The position numbers were made by a program, and so were the translations under genes. The notes beneath the pieces were generated by a model. The model did not search any database, was not told the DNA's origin, and saw only the letters and a list, made by a program, of their open reading frames with translations. Shown piece after piece: positions 26,474 through 38,700 of a stretch of DNA of 64,000 nt (the first letter of the stretch is position 1; every line of letters starts with the position of its first letter). Source of the DNA: Nocardia sp. NBC_00508 (lineage in GTDB: Bacteria; Actinomycetota; Actinomycetes; Mycobacteriales; Mycobacteriaceae); assembly GCF_036346875.1 (NCBI RefSeq), contig NZ_CP107852.1, positions 1 to 64,000 of the forward strand, in the 5' to 3' direction.

Positions 26474-27532
26474 CGTCTCATCGAAGAAATCGACGATATG
26501 CCCGAACACGTCCAGCGCCGCGCCGCGGCCGAGGAATGTGTCGAGGTGGCCGTAGGAGGGAATCTCGATATAGCGGAGGTCGACACCGGGATTACGCTGC
26601 GAAAGCACCTCGTAGCAAAGCTTGTTGGAATCCAGCCAGGCCTCGTTGCGGCTGCCGGACAGCAGCAGCACCGGGCAGTCGATTCGATCGGCCTGGTCGA
26701 GCGCGTTCTCCGGGAGCGCACGGTAGCGATCGTCGTCGACGTTCCATCGGACCACGGCGTGCGCCAATTCCATCTGCCGCAGATGCGGCAGCACCGATAG
26801 CGGTATCGCGCCGAACAATTCGGCCAGCCGATCGTGGGTGCGCGCGTCCAGGTTGTCGTGCTCGAACAGCCGGGCGCCCATCCCCCACCCGTGGTGGACA
26901 ATGCGGCAGGTCGGGTCCGGGCAGTCGCCCTTGCGCGACAGCGCCGCGTACAGCAAGGTGCGCCGAGACCAGAGCCCGACCTTGCGGAAGTCGGATTCGA
27001 GGTGGCTGATCCGCGAGCCGAGCAGTTCGCTGCCGAGCAGCACCCGCACGCGCGCCGACGTGCTGACTTTCGGGGTCAGGAAGACGCCCTGGGCGACCAC
27101 GCCTGCCAGTCCGGGCAGCAGTCCGGCCGTCATGCTCAGCGACAGACCCAGCGCGCCGATGCAGTGCGCCACGACGAACAGCGGACGGTCTCCGATCCGC
27201 TCCCTGATCTGCGCGACCGCGGCGGGCAGGTCGTAGAGCGCGACATCGTCGATAGTGTAAGGCGGGCCGGATTCGTTGTACGGCAAGCGGCAACTACCAC
27301 GCCAGTCGAGCAGCCACGACTGGTAGCCCGCATCGGTCAGGACGTCGGTGACATTGCGAATCTCGGGGAGTGCGAACATCTCCGACGACACCCCATGCCC
27401 GTGCACCAGCAGTACCGCGGGCGCGTCGGCGGGCCCGATTCGACGCAACGTCAGATCGATGCCGTCGCCGGTTCGAAACGAAATCACCTCTCCGGCACGG
27501 AGTTCCGGCACGGTCGATCGCATATCGGTCAT
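26456..27532 (-). CDS. Alpha/beta hydrolase with Cys nucleophile elbow
   Basis: A 358-residue alpha/beta hydrolase. Strand/oxyanion motif is VLLVHGHGVSSEMF; the nucleophile elbow reads VVAHCIGALG, so Cys124 replaces the usual Ser; the catalytic His is likely in PSYGHLDTFLG near 335. The pattern LLDWRGS...YTIDDVALYDLPAAV, with a VHCFG-like elbow, is that of the hydrolase domain found at the C-terminus of large GMC-oxidoreductase fusion proteins in Actinobacteria. Here it is a separate gene. ATG 27532 overlaps the reductase stop (ATGA), with AAGGAG nine bases upstream. It is third in the PKS operon. A role in acyl transfer, hydrolysis or proofreading of the lipid product is inference. Confidence 0.85.
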   Translation of the reverse strand: MTDMRSTVPELRAGEVISFRTGDGIDLTLRRIGPADAPAVLLVHGHGVSSEMFALPEIRNVTDVLTDAGYQSWLLDWRGSCRLPYNESGPPYTIDDVALYDLPAAVAQIRERIGDRPLFVVAHCIGALGLSLSMTAGLLPGLAGVVAQGVFLTPKVSTSARVRVLLGSELLGSRISHLESDFRKVGLWSRRTLLYAALSRKGDCPDPTCRIVHHGWGMGARLFEHDNLDARTHDRLAELFGAIPLSVLPHLRQMELAHAVVRWNVDDDRYRALPENALDQADRIDCPVLLLSGSRNEAWLDSNKLCYEVLSQRNPGVDLRYIEIPSYGHLDTFLGRGAALDVFGHIVDFFDETSARLA

Positions 27533-29775
27533 CGGCGGTGCTCCTTACGCGCGGCCCGGCGCAGATCCAGCAGATCGACACCGACCCGGAGGATCGGTTC
27601 CAGCAGACTCTTACCGAGCTGGCCGCCGAACCAGCTGAGCCACAGCAGCTTCGCCAGCCGCTGCTGCCGTTCGGGCAGTCGGGGATCGATCTGGATGCCG
27701 TCGATCTGGTCGGACAGGTAGGTGTGCATCGGCACGGCGACCTCGCCGGTGTACGACGTGGACTCCCCGGTGCGGCCGATCTCGATCACCTGTGTGCCGA
27801 GCTGCCGCACCATACGTCGTCGCGCCGCGGCGAACTTGTATCCCTCCAGCCACCAGGTGCCGCCGGATGAATCACGCAGCGTCAGCCGGTAGTGCATGAT
27901 CGGATGCCGCACTTCGTGCCGCAGCGGTATCCCGTCGTGCGGCCGAACCGTCGCGGTGCCCTCGACGGTGAGCGGATCATCGTGCAACCCCGCGCAGGTG
28001 AGCTCGCCGGTGACGTCGATCGTTCGAGTGGTGAACACCTGCGCTGTGTTCGCGACGGACAGGGTCAGCCGGAGGTCGCAGGGAATGTCGGCGGTCGCGC
28101 CGATCGGGCCGACCGCCCCGGTGAGTGTTTCGTTGAACCGCAGATAGGGCTCGTCACCCGGCTGCGGGCCGAGGCCCGTCATGGCCGCGACCATGCGGCT
28201 GCGCGCCGCCGGACCGGGGGTCGCCGGCGCGGGCAGGCCGTTGGCGGACACGAAGGCCTCGGTGCGCGCGGCCGATGCGGGCGGCGCGGTGACCATCGCC
28301 GCCAGCTGACGCCGGGCGACGGGACTCTGTAGCACCTGGGCCAGCGATTCCAGTTCCGGTACCGGTTCTGCTCTGATCGCGCGGACGACGTCATCGCACC
28401 ACTGCTCCCAGTGCTGCACGCGAATACCCATACCACCCAGCGTGGTTTCCGCGACCACCTGATCGAGCGAGGTGGGCGCGCCGGTGAGGTGATAGGTGTG
28501 GCCCCAGGCGCTCGGGGTGCCGACGATCTGCGCGGCTACCCGGCTGACCCAATCCACCGGGGCGGCGTTCAGGTACCGGAACCCCGGCGCGGTGCGAAAG
28601 CGCATCAGTGCCGCGGTGATTCCGGCGTTGAGGTCACGCGGGTTGTGGGCGCCGGTCTCCGGATGGCTACCGATGCCGCCGGGACGCAGGATGGTCACCA
28701 CGAGTCCGTGTTCACCTGCCCGCCGGAGCACCGCCTCCGCGGCCCATTTGGATCGGTCGTATCCGATGGGCAGCGCGGCGACGTTGGCGGTCGGATCGTC
28801 CTCGCCCAGCGTGGCGGTCTCCGATCCGTTGAACACCGCCAGCGAGGAGATGTGGTGCACCGGTTTGGGCCGGTCGGTGCACGCCAGCTCGGCGAGGGTC
28901 AGCGGGCCGAGTACGTTGGTCCGGCGCAGCGACGGATAGCCGCGCAGGAAATCCACTGCGGCCCCCGCGTTGACGATCGAATCCACCTCCGCGGCCAGGG
29001 TTGCCCACCGTTCGTCGGACAAGCCGAGCCGGGGGCGGCGCAGATCTCCCGCCAGCGGCGTCACGCGCCGCAGTACTTCCCGGGACCAGGGCAGCGCGAA
29101 GCGCCGTACGGCCTGCTCCAGCCGCTGGACCGCGGCGTGATCGTCGTCGGCGCGGATCAGGCACACCACGTGGGCTCGGCTGTGCCGCAACACATCGAGC
29201 AGCAGATGACTGCCGAGAAATCCGGTCGCGCCGGTCAGTAGGATGCGGCGCGGCGCGACCCGCTCCGGCGCGGCCACCAGCGGCAATCGGTCGGCGCCCG
29301 CGAGATCGGCGAAGAGTTGGGCGAGGTCGTCGGTGTCGGCCTCGGGTTCCGCCTCCGGCTGCGGGCGTGCGGATTCGGGGTGGTCGGCCAGCCAGCGGTT
29401 CGCCAGCCTGCGGGGTCGCGCGTCGAAGAACACCGTGTCCAGATCCAGGTGGATATCCAGCTCACGCGCCAGTGCCGCGACGAATTCCACCGCGGCGATG
29501 GAGGTGCCGCCCGCATCGAAGAAGTCGGTGTCGGCGTCGAGGGTCGTATCGGTGTAGCGGTTCGCTACCGCGGTCACGGCCGCGGCCAAGGCGTCGGCGT
29601 CCATGCGTGGTGCGCTGCGGCCGGTTTCGACCAGCGGTGCGGCGACGTTGCCGACGGTGCGTGCCAGCAGGGCGGCGACATCCAGTCCGACAGCGCCTCG
29701 TTCGAGAATTTCGCCGCGCACGCGACGGTCGACGGCCGGGTTGCGGACCGCCGATGTTTCGTCGGGACCGGTCAC
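27529..29775 (-). CDS. ACP-thioester reductase with extra C-terminal domain
   Basis: A 748-residue release enzyme: it carries the chain on its own ACP and reduces the thioester with NAD(P)H to an aldehyde or alcohol. ACP: FFDAGGTSIAAVEF, phosphopantetheine Ser near 92. Thioester reductase: RILLTGATGFLGSHLL near 177-192, SSLAVFN near 310, YDRSK near 339-343 and WGHTYHLTG. After about residue 550 there is a further domain, including IMHYRLTLRDSSGGTWWLEG and ending in LLWLSWFGGQLGKSLLEPI. It resembles the middle domain of GMC-oxidoreductase/hydrolase fusion proteins, not a normal TR part. GTG 29775 overlaps the PKS stop (GTGA), with GGAGAGG upstream; the frame extends to 30393, but that part is the PKS antisense-free overlap in another frame. 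Confidence 0.9.
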   Translation of the reverse strand: MTGPDETSAVRNPAVDRRVRGEILERGAVGLDVAALLARTVGNVAAPLVETGRSAPRMDADALAAAVTAVANRYTDTTLDADTDFFDAGGTSIAAVEFVAALARELDIHLDLDTVFFDARPRRLANRWLADHPESARPQPEAEPEADTDDLAQLFADLAGADRLPLVAAPERVAPRRILLTGATGFLGSHLLLDVLRHSRAHVVCLIRADDDHAAVQRLEQAVRRFALPWSREVLRRVTPLAGDLRRPRLGLSDERWATLAAEVDSIVNAGAAVDFLRGYPSLRRTNVLGPLTLAELACTDRPKPVHHISSLAVFNGSETATLGEDDPTANVAALPIGYDRSKWAAEAVLRRAGEHGLVVTILRPGGIGSHPETGAHNPRDLNAGITAALMRFRTAPGFRYLNAAPVDWVSRVAAQIVGTPSAWGHTYHLTGAPTSLDQVVAETTLGGMGIRVQHWEQWCDDVVRAIRAEPVPELESLAQVLQSPVARRQLAAMVTAPPASAARTEAFVSANGLPAPATPGPAARSRMVAAMTGLGPQPGDEPYLRFNETLTGAVGPIGATADIPCDLRLTLSVANTAQVFTTRTIDVTGELTCAGLHDDPLTVEGTATVRPHDGIPLRHEVRHPIMHYRLTLRDSSGGTWWLEGYKFAAARRRMVRQLGTQVIEIGRTGESTSYTGEVAVPMHTYLSDQIDGIQIDPRLPERQQRLAKLLWLSWFGGQLGKSLLEPILRVGVDLLDLRRAARKEHRR

Positions 29776-32700
29776 CGGGTCACGTCCTCTCCATTCGCCG
29801 TCGTCTCCCAGGAGCGGAACCGCCGCAGGCGACCCGGTGTCGCGGCAACGTCCAGCCGCCGATCCTCGAAGGTACCGCCGAGCAGTCGGGCGGCCAATCT
29901 GCGGGCGGGTGCATTGCGGACGGTGTGCTCGACCGATATCCGTACCACCGCGCAGCCGAGGGCGTCGGCTCGATCCGCCACCCAGCTCAGCAGCCGCTCC
30001 TCGACGCCGCGCCCGAGGGCACGGCAGCTGAGTTGCCATCCGCTCACGCATAGACTGTCCGCCTCCGCCCGGAGTGCGATTACCGCGATCAGACCGTAGT
30101 CGCCGAATCGGTCGCGCGCCGTCGCGGTCCATACCTCGCCCTCGTCGCGCCACCTGTCCAGATCGTCCGCGGTGACCTCGGCGAGGGTGAACTGAGTGGT
30201 ACGCCGCACGAGTTGCCGGGCACGCTCCACGGTGGCATCGGTCAGCGGCTCGATGTCGACCTCGAGGTTCAACTGCTCGAGGAATTCCGCGAATTCCGCG
30301 GTGGCGCGAACGCTGTCGCGCTCCTGCTCCTGACGGTAGTAGTCGGCCCGCGCACGGTCCTCGGCCGTGGCCGCGACCGGAACCATCGGCCACAATCGCG
30401 TGAGGAAGGACTCCAGTTCACCGGCGGGAGGACACGTCACCGACAGCACCTCGGGCAACTGCGCGCGCATACGCGCCACTTCCACGGGGTTGTCGTCGAG
30501 GTAGCAGAAGCTGTCCAGGCCCAGCCGCAGTGTGCGCGCGACCTCCTCCAGCCGCTCGGGCTTACCGCCCCAGCCCGCGGAGACGGCGGCGAAATGTTCG
30601 CGCTGCAGCGGGCTGTCGGACCGGTCCAGGATCTCGCCGACGATATCGTCGTCGTTATTGGTCACCAGCACCAGCAGCGTTCCCGCCGCGCGCCACTGCA
30701 ACAGCCGCCGGGACAATGCCCGCCGCGGCTCATCGAAAGCCACAGCGGCGGAGCCGATCTCGCCCGCCGTTCCGCTCCACAAGGTGTCATCGCCGTCCAC
30801 CGCGACAACCTTCGGCGCGGGCTCCGTCACGGCACCGGCGGTCGCGACGAGAGTGAGCGCGACCGCCGCCTGGAATTCGGGTGTGAAAGGCAGGTGCGCC
30901 AGGATCTCGGTCCGGTCGTCGAAGGGGTCGTCCACCGGATGGCGGCGCGTCCACTCCCGCGGTTCCAGCAGCGCGACGCCGGGAATATCGCGCAGGCGGT
31001 CGGCGACGAGCCGCTCCCACGCGAGCAAGCGTTCCTCCGGCCGGGCCGAGGGCAGGATGCCGACCACGACCGGCCGGTGCGTGCGTTCGGCCACCTCGCG
31101 CACGGCCGCAGGATATTCGGCGGCGAGTTCGGCCAGCAGATCATCGGAGACCGCGCCGAAACGCTCCAGATCCGCCGCACGCAGCAGCACGATCCCCAGT
31201 GCCGTCGACGGCTGCGCGAAGACGCCCGACGGGTCACGCAGGCAGGACAGCACATGGTGATACGGCGCCTCCGCGACGGTGATCGCGGTGGCGTCCGACG
31301 ACGCCGCCACCATCAGCTCGGGCAGCCTGCCGAGCGCGAAGGTCGCACCCAGCGCCGCGCGGAGACCGGAAACCGGCTGCTGACCGGTGGTTTCGGGCCG
31401 GGCGGGCGTCCCGGGATCGGCGACCGCGGCCGCGACCGTCTGCAGATAATCCGTGCCGAACTCGGCGCAGGTCCGAGCGTCGATGATGTCGCTGTTGTAG
31501 GTCAACCACACCTGGCCGGTATCCGGCAGCACCGCCACCATGAGGTCGAGATCGGAATAGCCGGTGCTCACCGGCACGACCGCGGCCTGCGCCACCGCGG
31601 AGTTGGCGCGCAGGTAGTTGAAGTACACCTCGATCAGCGGTGCGTTGTCGCGGTACAGGCCCTCGGTGGCCAGCGCGGCGAGCACATCGGCGAAGCCGAC
31701 GCCGGGCGCGAGCAGATCCCGCAGCCGCTCGCCGGTGCGCCGCAGCACGTCGGTGAACAGGTCACCGGCCGCCACCGTCGCCGGGAACGGCACGGGCACA
31801 CCGAAATACCCGACGGCATCGGTCGCATCGGCGTGCATTCGGGTATCCACCGGAACCGCGAGGGCGAACCGGTCGACCTGCTGCCGACGTGCCAGCAGGA
31901 CGGTCAGGGCAGCGAGAAAGACCGCGGCGGGGGTGATGCCGAGCTCGCGGGCCCGGTCCGCGACCCGGTCGTGCAGTCCGGCAGGTAGGTCGAGCGCGAC
32001 GGATCCCGCACCATAGCTGCGCTCGGCCGGACGCGGCTGCGCCAAGGTCAACTCGAGCCGGCGCGAACCGGAGAAGGCGTCGCGCCACCGCGTGATCGCG
32101 GTATCTCCGCCGTCGCCCCTGCTGGACTGCGCGGCGAGCAGTTGATGCATATCACGGTTGGTCACGGCGTCGCCGCGCCCCGCACCGGACAGTTCCGCGG
32201 CGAGTTCGCCCGCGACGAGCAGCATCGACTGCACATCGCTCATGCTGTGATGCGCGCCGAAAAGCACTACCTGGTCGGCGCTTTCGGCGTCGAGAAGCTC
32301 GAAGCGCCACAGCGGGCCTGTCTCCGGATCGAACGGCAACGCCATCAGCTCCCGGAAGCGCTCCTGGACGACGGCGTCATCGAGGTGGCCGAGGTCGCGC
32401 CAACCGGCCAGAGTGCCGGGCTCGCGGCGGATCTCCAGCTGCCGTCCGTGCTCCGCGCTGGGCCGGATGGTCGTGCGCAGCGCAGCGTGCCGGTGAGCCA
32501 GCCGCACCAGCGCCTGCTCCATCTGCGGCCGGGTGACCCGGGCGGGCAGCCGCACGGCGACGCCGCCGGTCTGCGCGGCGCTCGGGATACCGAGTTGTTC
32601 GGTCCGCAGCAGACGCATCATGTCTCGGGTCACCGGGAGCACTTCGACCTCGGGTACTTCGGCGGCCACGGCATCGGGTGCGTCGGTATCGGCCTGCCGC

Positions 32701-35700
32701 CGCACCGCATCGACGAGATGATCGGCGAGGTCGGCGAGATTCTGCTCCGCGAGGATCGTGCCGAGTGGCACCGAGATTCCGGTGTGCTCGCGCACCTTGT
32801 TGCGCAGTTCGACCGCCATCAGCGAGTCCAGACCCAGGCTCTGGAAGGTCTGCTCGGGCGCGACCGTCTCGGTGCCCGTATGGCCGAGCACCTCCCCTGC
32901 CCATCCGGCCACCGCGGCCATCGCCAGGGCGGTGGCCTCCGCGCGCGGTACGGCCCGCAGTTGTTCGGCGAAGCGCGATCCCGGCGCGACGTCGACGGTC
33001 GCGCGGTCGGCCACCGCCCGGCGCGGCGCGCGGCGCACGAGTCCGCGCAGCAGTGGCGGGACGGCCGGTGCGCGGCGCAGCACGTCGGTGTCGAGCAGCA
33101 ACGGGACCAGCACCGGATCACCGACCCGCAGCGCGGCATCGAAACAAGCCATCCCTTCCGGCACCGAGAATGCGCGGATGCCGGCCCGCGCGATGCGCCG
33201 GATGTCGGCCTGCGCCATGTGGTCGTGCATATCCACCTCCCACGCGCCCCAGGCCAGCGACTGTGCGGGGAGACCGAGCGACCGGCGTCGGAGCGCCAGC
33301 GCGTCGAGATAGGCGTTGGCCGCCGCGTAGTTGGCTTGCCCGGGCGTGCCGAACAGGCTGCCCGCCGCGGAGAACAGCACGAAGAACGACAGCTCCCGGT
33401 CCGCCGTCAGCTCGTGCAGATGATGTGCCGCATCGACTTTCGGCCGCAGCACGGCGTCGAGCTGCGCAGGTGTCAACGAGCCGAGGGTGCTGTCGTCGAG
33501 CACGCACGCCGCGTGGACCACACCGGCCAGCGGCATACCGTCGAGCAGCTGCGCCAGAGCCGACCGGTCGGCGATATCGCAACGCGCGAATCGCACGCGC
33601 ACCCCGCGGCTCTCCAGCTCGTCCCGCAATTGCGCGCCGCCGGGACCATCGATGCCGCGGCGACTGACCAGCACCAGGTCTCGCACCCCGTACCTGTCGG
33701 CCAGATGACGGGCCAATGCCGACCCCAGCCGTCCCGGGGCGCCGGTGACCAGCACGGCGCCCTCGCCGAGTGACACCCTGCCTTCCGAGGCTCGCCCCGC
33801 GGTCTCCGGCAGCCGAGCCAGCCGCGGCACGAACGCCACACCGTCGCGCACGGCCAACTGCTGTTCCCTCGCGGCCAGGAGCGCGGCGATATCCACCTCG
33901 GGGTCGGCTGTGTCGATCAACACGATCCGGCCGGGATTCTCCGACTGTGCGGAGCGCACCAGCCCCCACACCACCGCCCCTGCCGGATCCGGGCTGTCCT
34001 CACCGGGCAGTGCCACCGCGCGACGGGTGCGCACGACCAGCGTCGTCTGCTCGAATCGACTGTCGGCGATGATCGTTTGCAGCGCCGCCAAGATGTGCTG
34101 GGCGGTGTCGTGCACGTCACTCGGCGAGTCGCCTTCGGGCACCGGCAGCACGATCGCGTCAGCGGTTCCCGGGACGACGGAATTCCATTCGCCCAGCGTC
34201 AGCGTCCGATCCGGCGCGGGCAGCGGAAGCTCCGACCACTCCATCCGCAACAGGCGACGGTAGGCAGGCGCGATCGAGGCGGCATCCCACTGCGCGGCGG
34301 TGACCGGACGCAACAGCACCGAACCCACCGACACCACCGGGCGTCCGCTGCGGTCGGTCGCGGACATGGTGACGGTGTCGGCCCCCGAGCGGGTGAGCCG
34401 AACGCGGAGCGCGGTGGCGCCGGAGGCCCACAGCGCGACATCGGTCCATACGAACGGCAGCAGGGCATTCTCGCCGTCGGCCGCGAACAGGGCGGTGGCA
34501 TGCAACGCGGCATCCAGCAATGCCGGATGGATACCGAATTTCGCGGCATCGCCCTGGGCGGTTTCGGCGAGTTCTACCTCGACGAAGATTTCGTCATCGC
34601 GTCGCCATGCCGCCCGCATCGCCCGGAACAGCGGACCGTAATGGTGTCCGCGGGTGAACAGCTCGGCGTACATATCGTCGACGTCGACGGGCACCACTTC
34701 CGCGGGCGGCCACGCCGACGATTCGATGTGCGCGGGAACAGGTTCGGACTGTTCGGCCAGTGTGCCGTCGGCATGCAGGGTCCACTGGGCATCCGGATCG
34801 TGTTCGTCGCGGGCATAGATGCGCACCGTGCGGCGGTGATCGGCGTCGGCACCGCCGACCACCGTCTGGATCAGCAGGGCTCCGCGATCGGGGACGAGCA
34901 TCGGGGCCCGCAACACCAGCTCCCGTACCAGCGGACTGTCCACCTCGTCACCGGCGCGGACGGCCAGTTCGACCAACGCCGCGCCGGGCAGCAGCACCGC
35001 GTTCGGACCCGCGTGATCGGCCACCCACGGCTGCTGCTGGCGCGACAGCCGGCCGGTCAGTGTGACGCCACCCGAATCCGGCTGCGGCACACCGGCGCCC
35101 AGAATCGGATGGGCGACATCCTGAAGCCCGTGCGAAGCGGCGTTCCGGTTGACCGAGTCGGTCCAGAACCGCCGCTCGTCGAAGGCGTAGGTGGGCAGAT
35201 CCACCCGCCCGTCTTCGGGAACCAGCCGGGTCCAGTCGAGCTCGTGGCCCCCGACATACAGTTCGGCCAGCGACCTGGCCAGGCAGGTCGGTCCGTCCTG
35301 GTCCCGCACCAGCGAACCCACGGCCACCACCTCGCGCGCGAGTTCCTCCGCCACCGTCCGGACGGCCGCGGTCAGCGACGGGTGCACGCCGAGTTCGACG
35401 AAATACCGGAACCCGTCGGCGATCATGCGCTCGACCGTGGCTGCGAACCGCACCGTCTCGCGTGCGTTCCGGTACCAGTAGCCGGGACCGACAAGATCGT
35501 TCGTCATCGGTTCGCCCGAGACCGTCGAATACCATGGCGTGGCAGGCGAATCCGCGGTCAAACCCGCCAGCTCGGCGGTCAACGGATCACGGATGGACTC
35601 GATCAACCCGGAGTGCCCGGCGAAGCCGGGACCAGCGGCGCCGAGCCGCGTGTAGATTCCCGCGCGGTCCATCTCGGCCAGCAGTTCCTCCACCGCGGCC

Positions 35701-38700
35701 TGCTCACCCGCCACGATCGTCGAACGACGCACATTGACCGCCGCGATCGACACCCGGCCGTCGAACTCCACCAGCCGTCGGCTGACCTCGGCCTCGGGCA
35801 GGCCGATCATCGCCATCGCGCCCGGTTCGGTGATGCCCTGCATCAGGCGGCTGCGCGTCACGACGATCCGTGCGGCATCGCTCAATTCGATCGCGCCGGC
35901 GCAGTAGGCGGCGGCGATCTCGCCCTGACTGTGGCCGATCACCGCATCCGGGGTGACCCCCGCCGCCCGCCAAGTGGCCGCGAGCGCGGCCATGGTCGCG
36001 AACAGCAGCGGCTGCACGACGGGGAAATCGGCGAGGTCCGCGGCGGTCATGGTGGTCAACCTGTCCAGCAGCGACCAGCCGAGTTGTGCGCGGAAAGCCT
36101 TGTCGCACTGTTCGAATTCGGCGCGGAACTCCTCGGAGCGGGCCAGCATATCGCGCGCCATGCCGACCCACTGCGTTCCCTGACCGGGGAAGACGAATGC
36201 GGTCTTGGCGTTGGTGAGCACCGGACCGGCGCCGACGACGGCATTCGCCGACGATCGGCCGTCCACCAGATCGCGCAGCGTACGGACCATCTCGTCCCGA
36301 TCGCCCGCCACCACGACCGCACGCCGCTCGAACTGGGTGCGCTGCAACGCCAGTGCGCGCGAAACCGGACCCGGTTCCAGGCGCGGATCGGCGAGCACCA
36401 GACCGAGCAGCCGCTCGGCCTGACCGTGCAGCGATGCCTGGCTGCGGGCCGAGATCGGCAGCAGCGCCACACGCCGGTCGTCGATCGTCGTGTCCGGCGC
36501 GGCCGCGGGCTCGGGCGGAGCCTCCTCGAGGATCAGGTGCGCATTCGTCCCGCTGAGTCCGAAAGCACTCACACCGGCACGACGCGGCCGATCACCCCGT
36601 CGCCACAGCATGGGCTCGGCTTGCACGGTCACACCGCTTCGCTCCCAGTCGACCTGCGGTGACGGCGCACCCACATTCAGGGTGGCGGGAATTCGTTCGT
36701 GGTGCAGTGCGAGCACCAGTTTGATGACGCTGCCCACGCCCGCCGCGGCCTGGGTGTGCCCCACATTGGATTTCAGCGACCCGATACCGAGCCGCCGGTC
36801 CGGGTCGCGATCCGGACCGAATACCCGCGCCAATGCACGCGCCTCGATCGGATCCCCGAGTGCCGTACCGGTGCCGTGCGCCTCGACATAGTCGATATCG
36901 TGCGGAGCCAGACCCGCGACACGCAGTGCCGAGCGCAGTACCTGCTCCTGGGCCGCGCCGTTCGGGGCGCTCAACCCCTGGCTGCTGCCGTCCTGGTTGA
37001 CGGCGGAACCCCGAATGACCGCGAGTACCCGGTCCCCGTCGCGGCGGGCATCGCCGAGACGCTTCAACAGCAGCAGACCGGCGCCCTCGGCCCACACCGT
37101 CCCGTCGGCGTCGGCGGAGAACGGCGCACACCGGCCCGTCGGCGACAGCACACCCAACCGGCACAATTCGATATGGGCGGTCGGTGACATCAGCAGCGTG
37201 GCGCCGCCGGCCAAGGCGAGATCGCACTCGCCCGCGCGCAATGCCTGCATCGCCAGATGCATCGCGACGATCGACGAGGAGCAGGCCGTGTCCAGGGTGA
37301 CCGCCGGACCGTGCAGTCCCAGCGTGTAGGCGATCCGCCCGGACGCGACACTCGGCGACAGTCCCGTTCCGACCTGGCCGTTCAGCTGCTCCGGGGCGGG
37401 GTCGGCCAGATAGCCGGTGCTGTACACGCCGAGATAGACACCTGTCGCACTGCCGTGCAGGGTGCGTGGATCGCGCCCCGACCGCTCGATCGCCTCCCAG
37501 CTGAGTTGCAACATCATGCGCTGCTGCGGATCCATCACCGCGGCCTCGCGCGGGCCGATGCCGAAGAAGGCGGCGTCGAAGCGATCGATGCCGTCGACGT
37601 ATCCGCCGCGGAAGGTGTACGCCTTACCGGTCGCGGAGGTATCGGGGTCGTACAGCCCGTCGATGTCCCAGCGGCCCGCGGGCACCTCGGTGAGTGCGTC
37701 ACCGTTGCTGTCCAGCAGCCGCCACAGTGCCTCGGGTGAATCCGCGGCGCCGGGGAATCGGCAGGACATCGAGAGGATCGCGATCGCGTCGTCGTCCGCG
37801 TCGTCGCCCGCGGACGCATCCGTCTCGAAAGCCGCCGCGCCCGACTGGTCCGGTGCGGCGTCCACCGGACGCCCTCCGGGGGACAGTGCCGTGGCCACCC
37901 CGTCGATCGTGGGATTGTCGAAGAACAGATTGGTGTCGAGAAAGCGACCGACGAATTCCGATAGGTCGACCACCAGCTCCACCAGATCGGCCGAGCCCAA
38001 ACCGAATTCGACCAAAGGCCGATGCACATCGATGCGTTCCGGATCCAGCGCCGCCTGCCGCGCGATCTCGGCCACCAGCCACGATCGCACCGCCTCCGCC
38101 GACGGCTGGGCCGCGGACCGGCCCGCGGACTCCTCGTTCTCCGTATCAGCTTCGTAGTCGTCCAGCTCGTCCTCCGGCGACCGCACCGGACCGGCCGACA
38201 GCGCGATCAGCTCGCCGGACAGATACGCCGCCCGGCACGCCGCACGCTGGATCTTCCCACTACTGGTCTTGAATATGGCGCCCGGTCGAATCAGCAGCAC
38301 AGCCGCGAGCGTGAGCCCGTGGTCGGTCGCCACCGCCGCACGCACGGCGCCCTCGATCTCGGCCAGCTCGCCGGGATCCCCGCTGCGCACCTCGGCCACC
38401 ACGACCGGCTGCTCGCCGCCCACCCCGACGTCCGCCGAAAAGGCCGCGACACATCCGGCCCGGACATCATCGTGCGCCGCCTCGACGGTCAGCTCGATGT
38501 CCTGCGGATAATGATTGCGACCGTCGACGATCAGCAGATCCTTGCGTCTGCCGGTGACGAACAGCTCGCCACCGGAAAGGAATCCGAGATCCCCGGTGCG
38601 GAGGAAGCGACGATGGTCGCCGGGCAGCGTCGCCCCGAACACCTCGGCGGTGGCCTGCTCGTCACGGAAATATCCTGCGGCCACGCTGTTCCCGGCAACC

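Noticed and set aside
29775..30393. Longer start for the thioester reductase
   Set aside because: The extra residues lie inside the FkbH part of the PKS in another frame and are Arg/Gly-rich; GTG 29775 gives a GTGA overlap with an SD site.
34077..36662. 861-codon plus-strand ORF
   Set aside because: Antisense to the AT-DH part of the lipid PKS, with Arg/Gly/His-rich composition and no family motifs.
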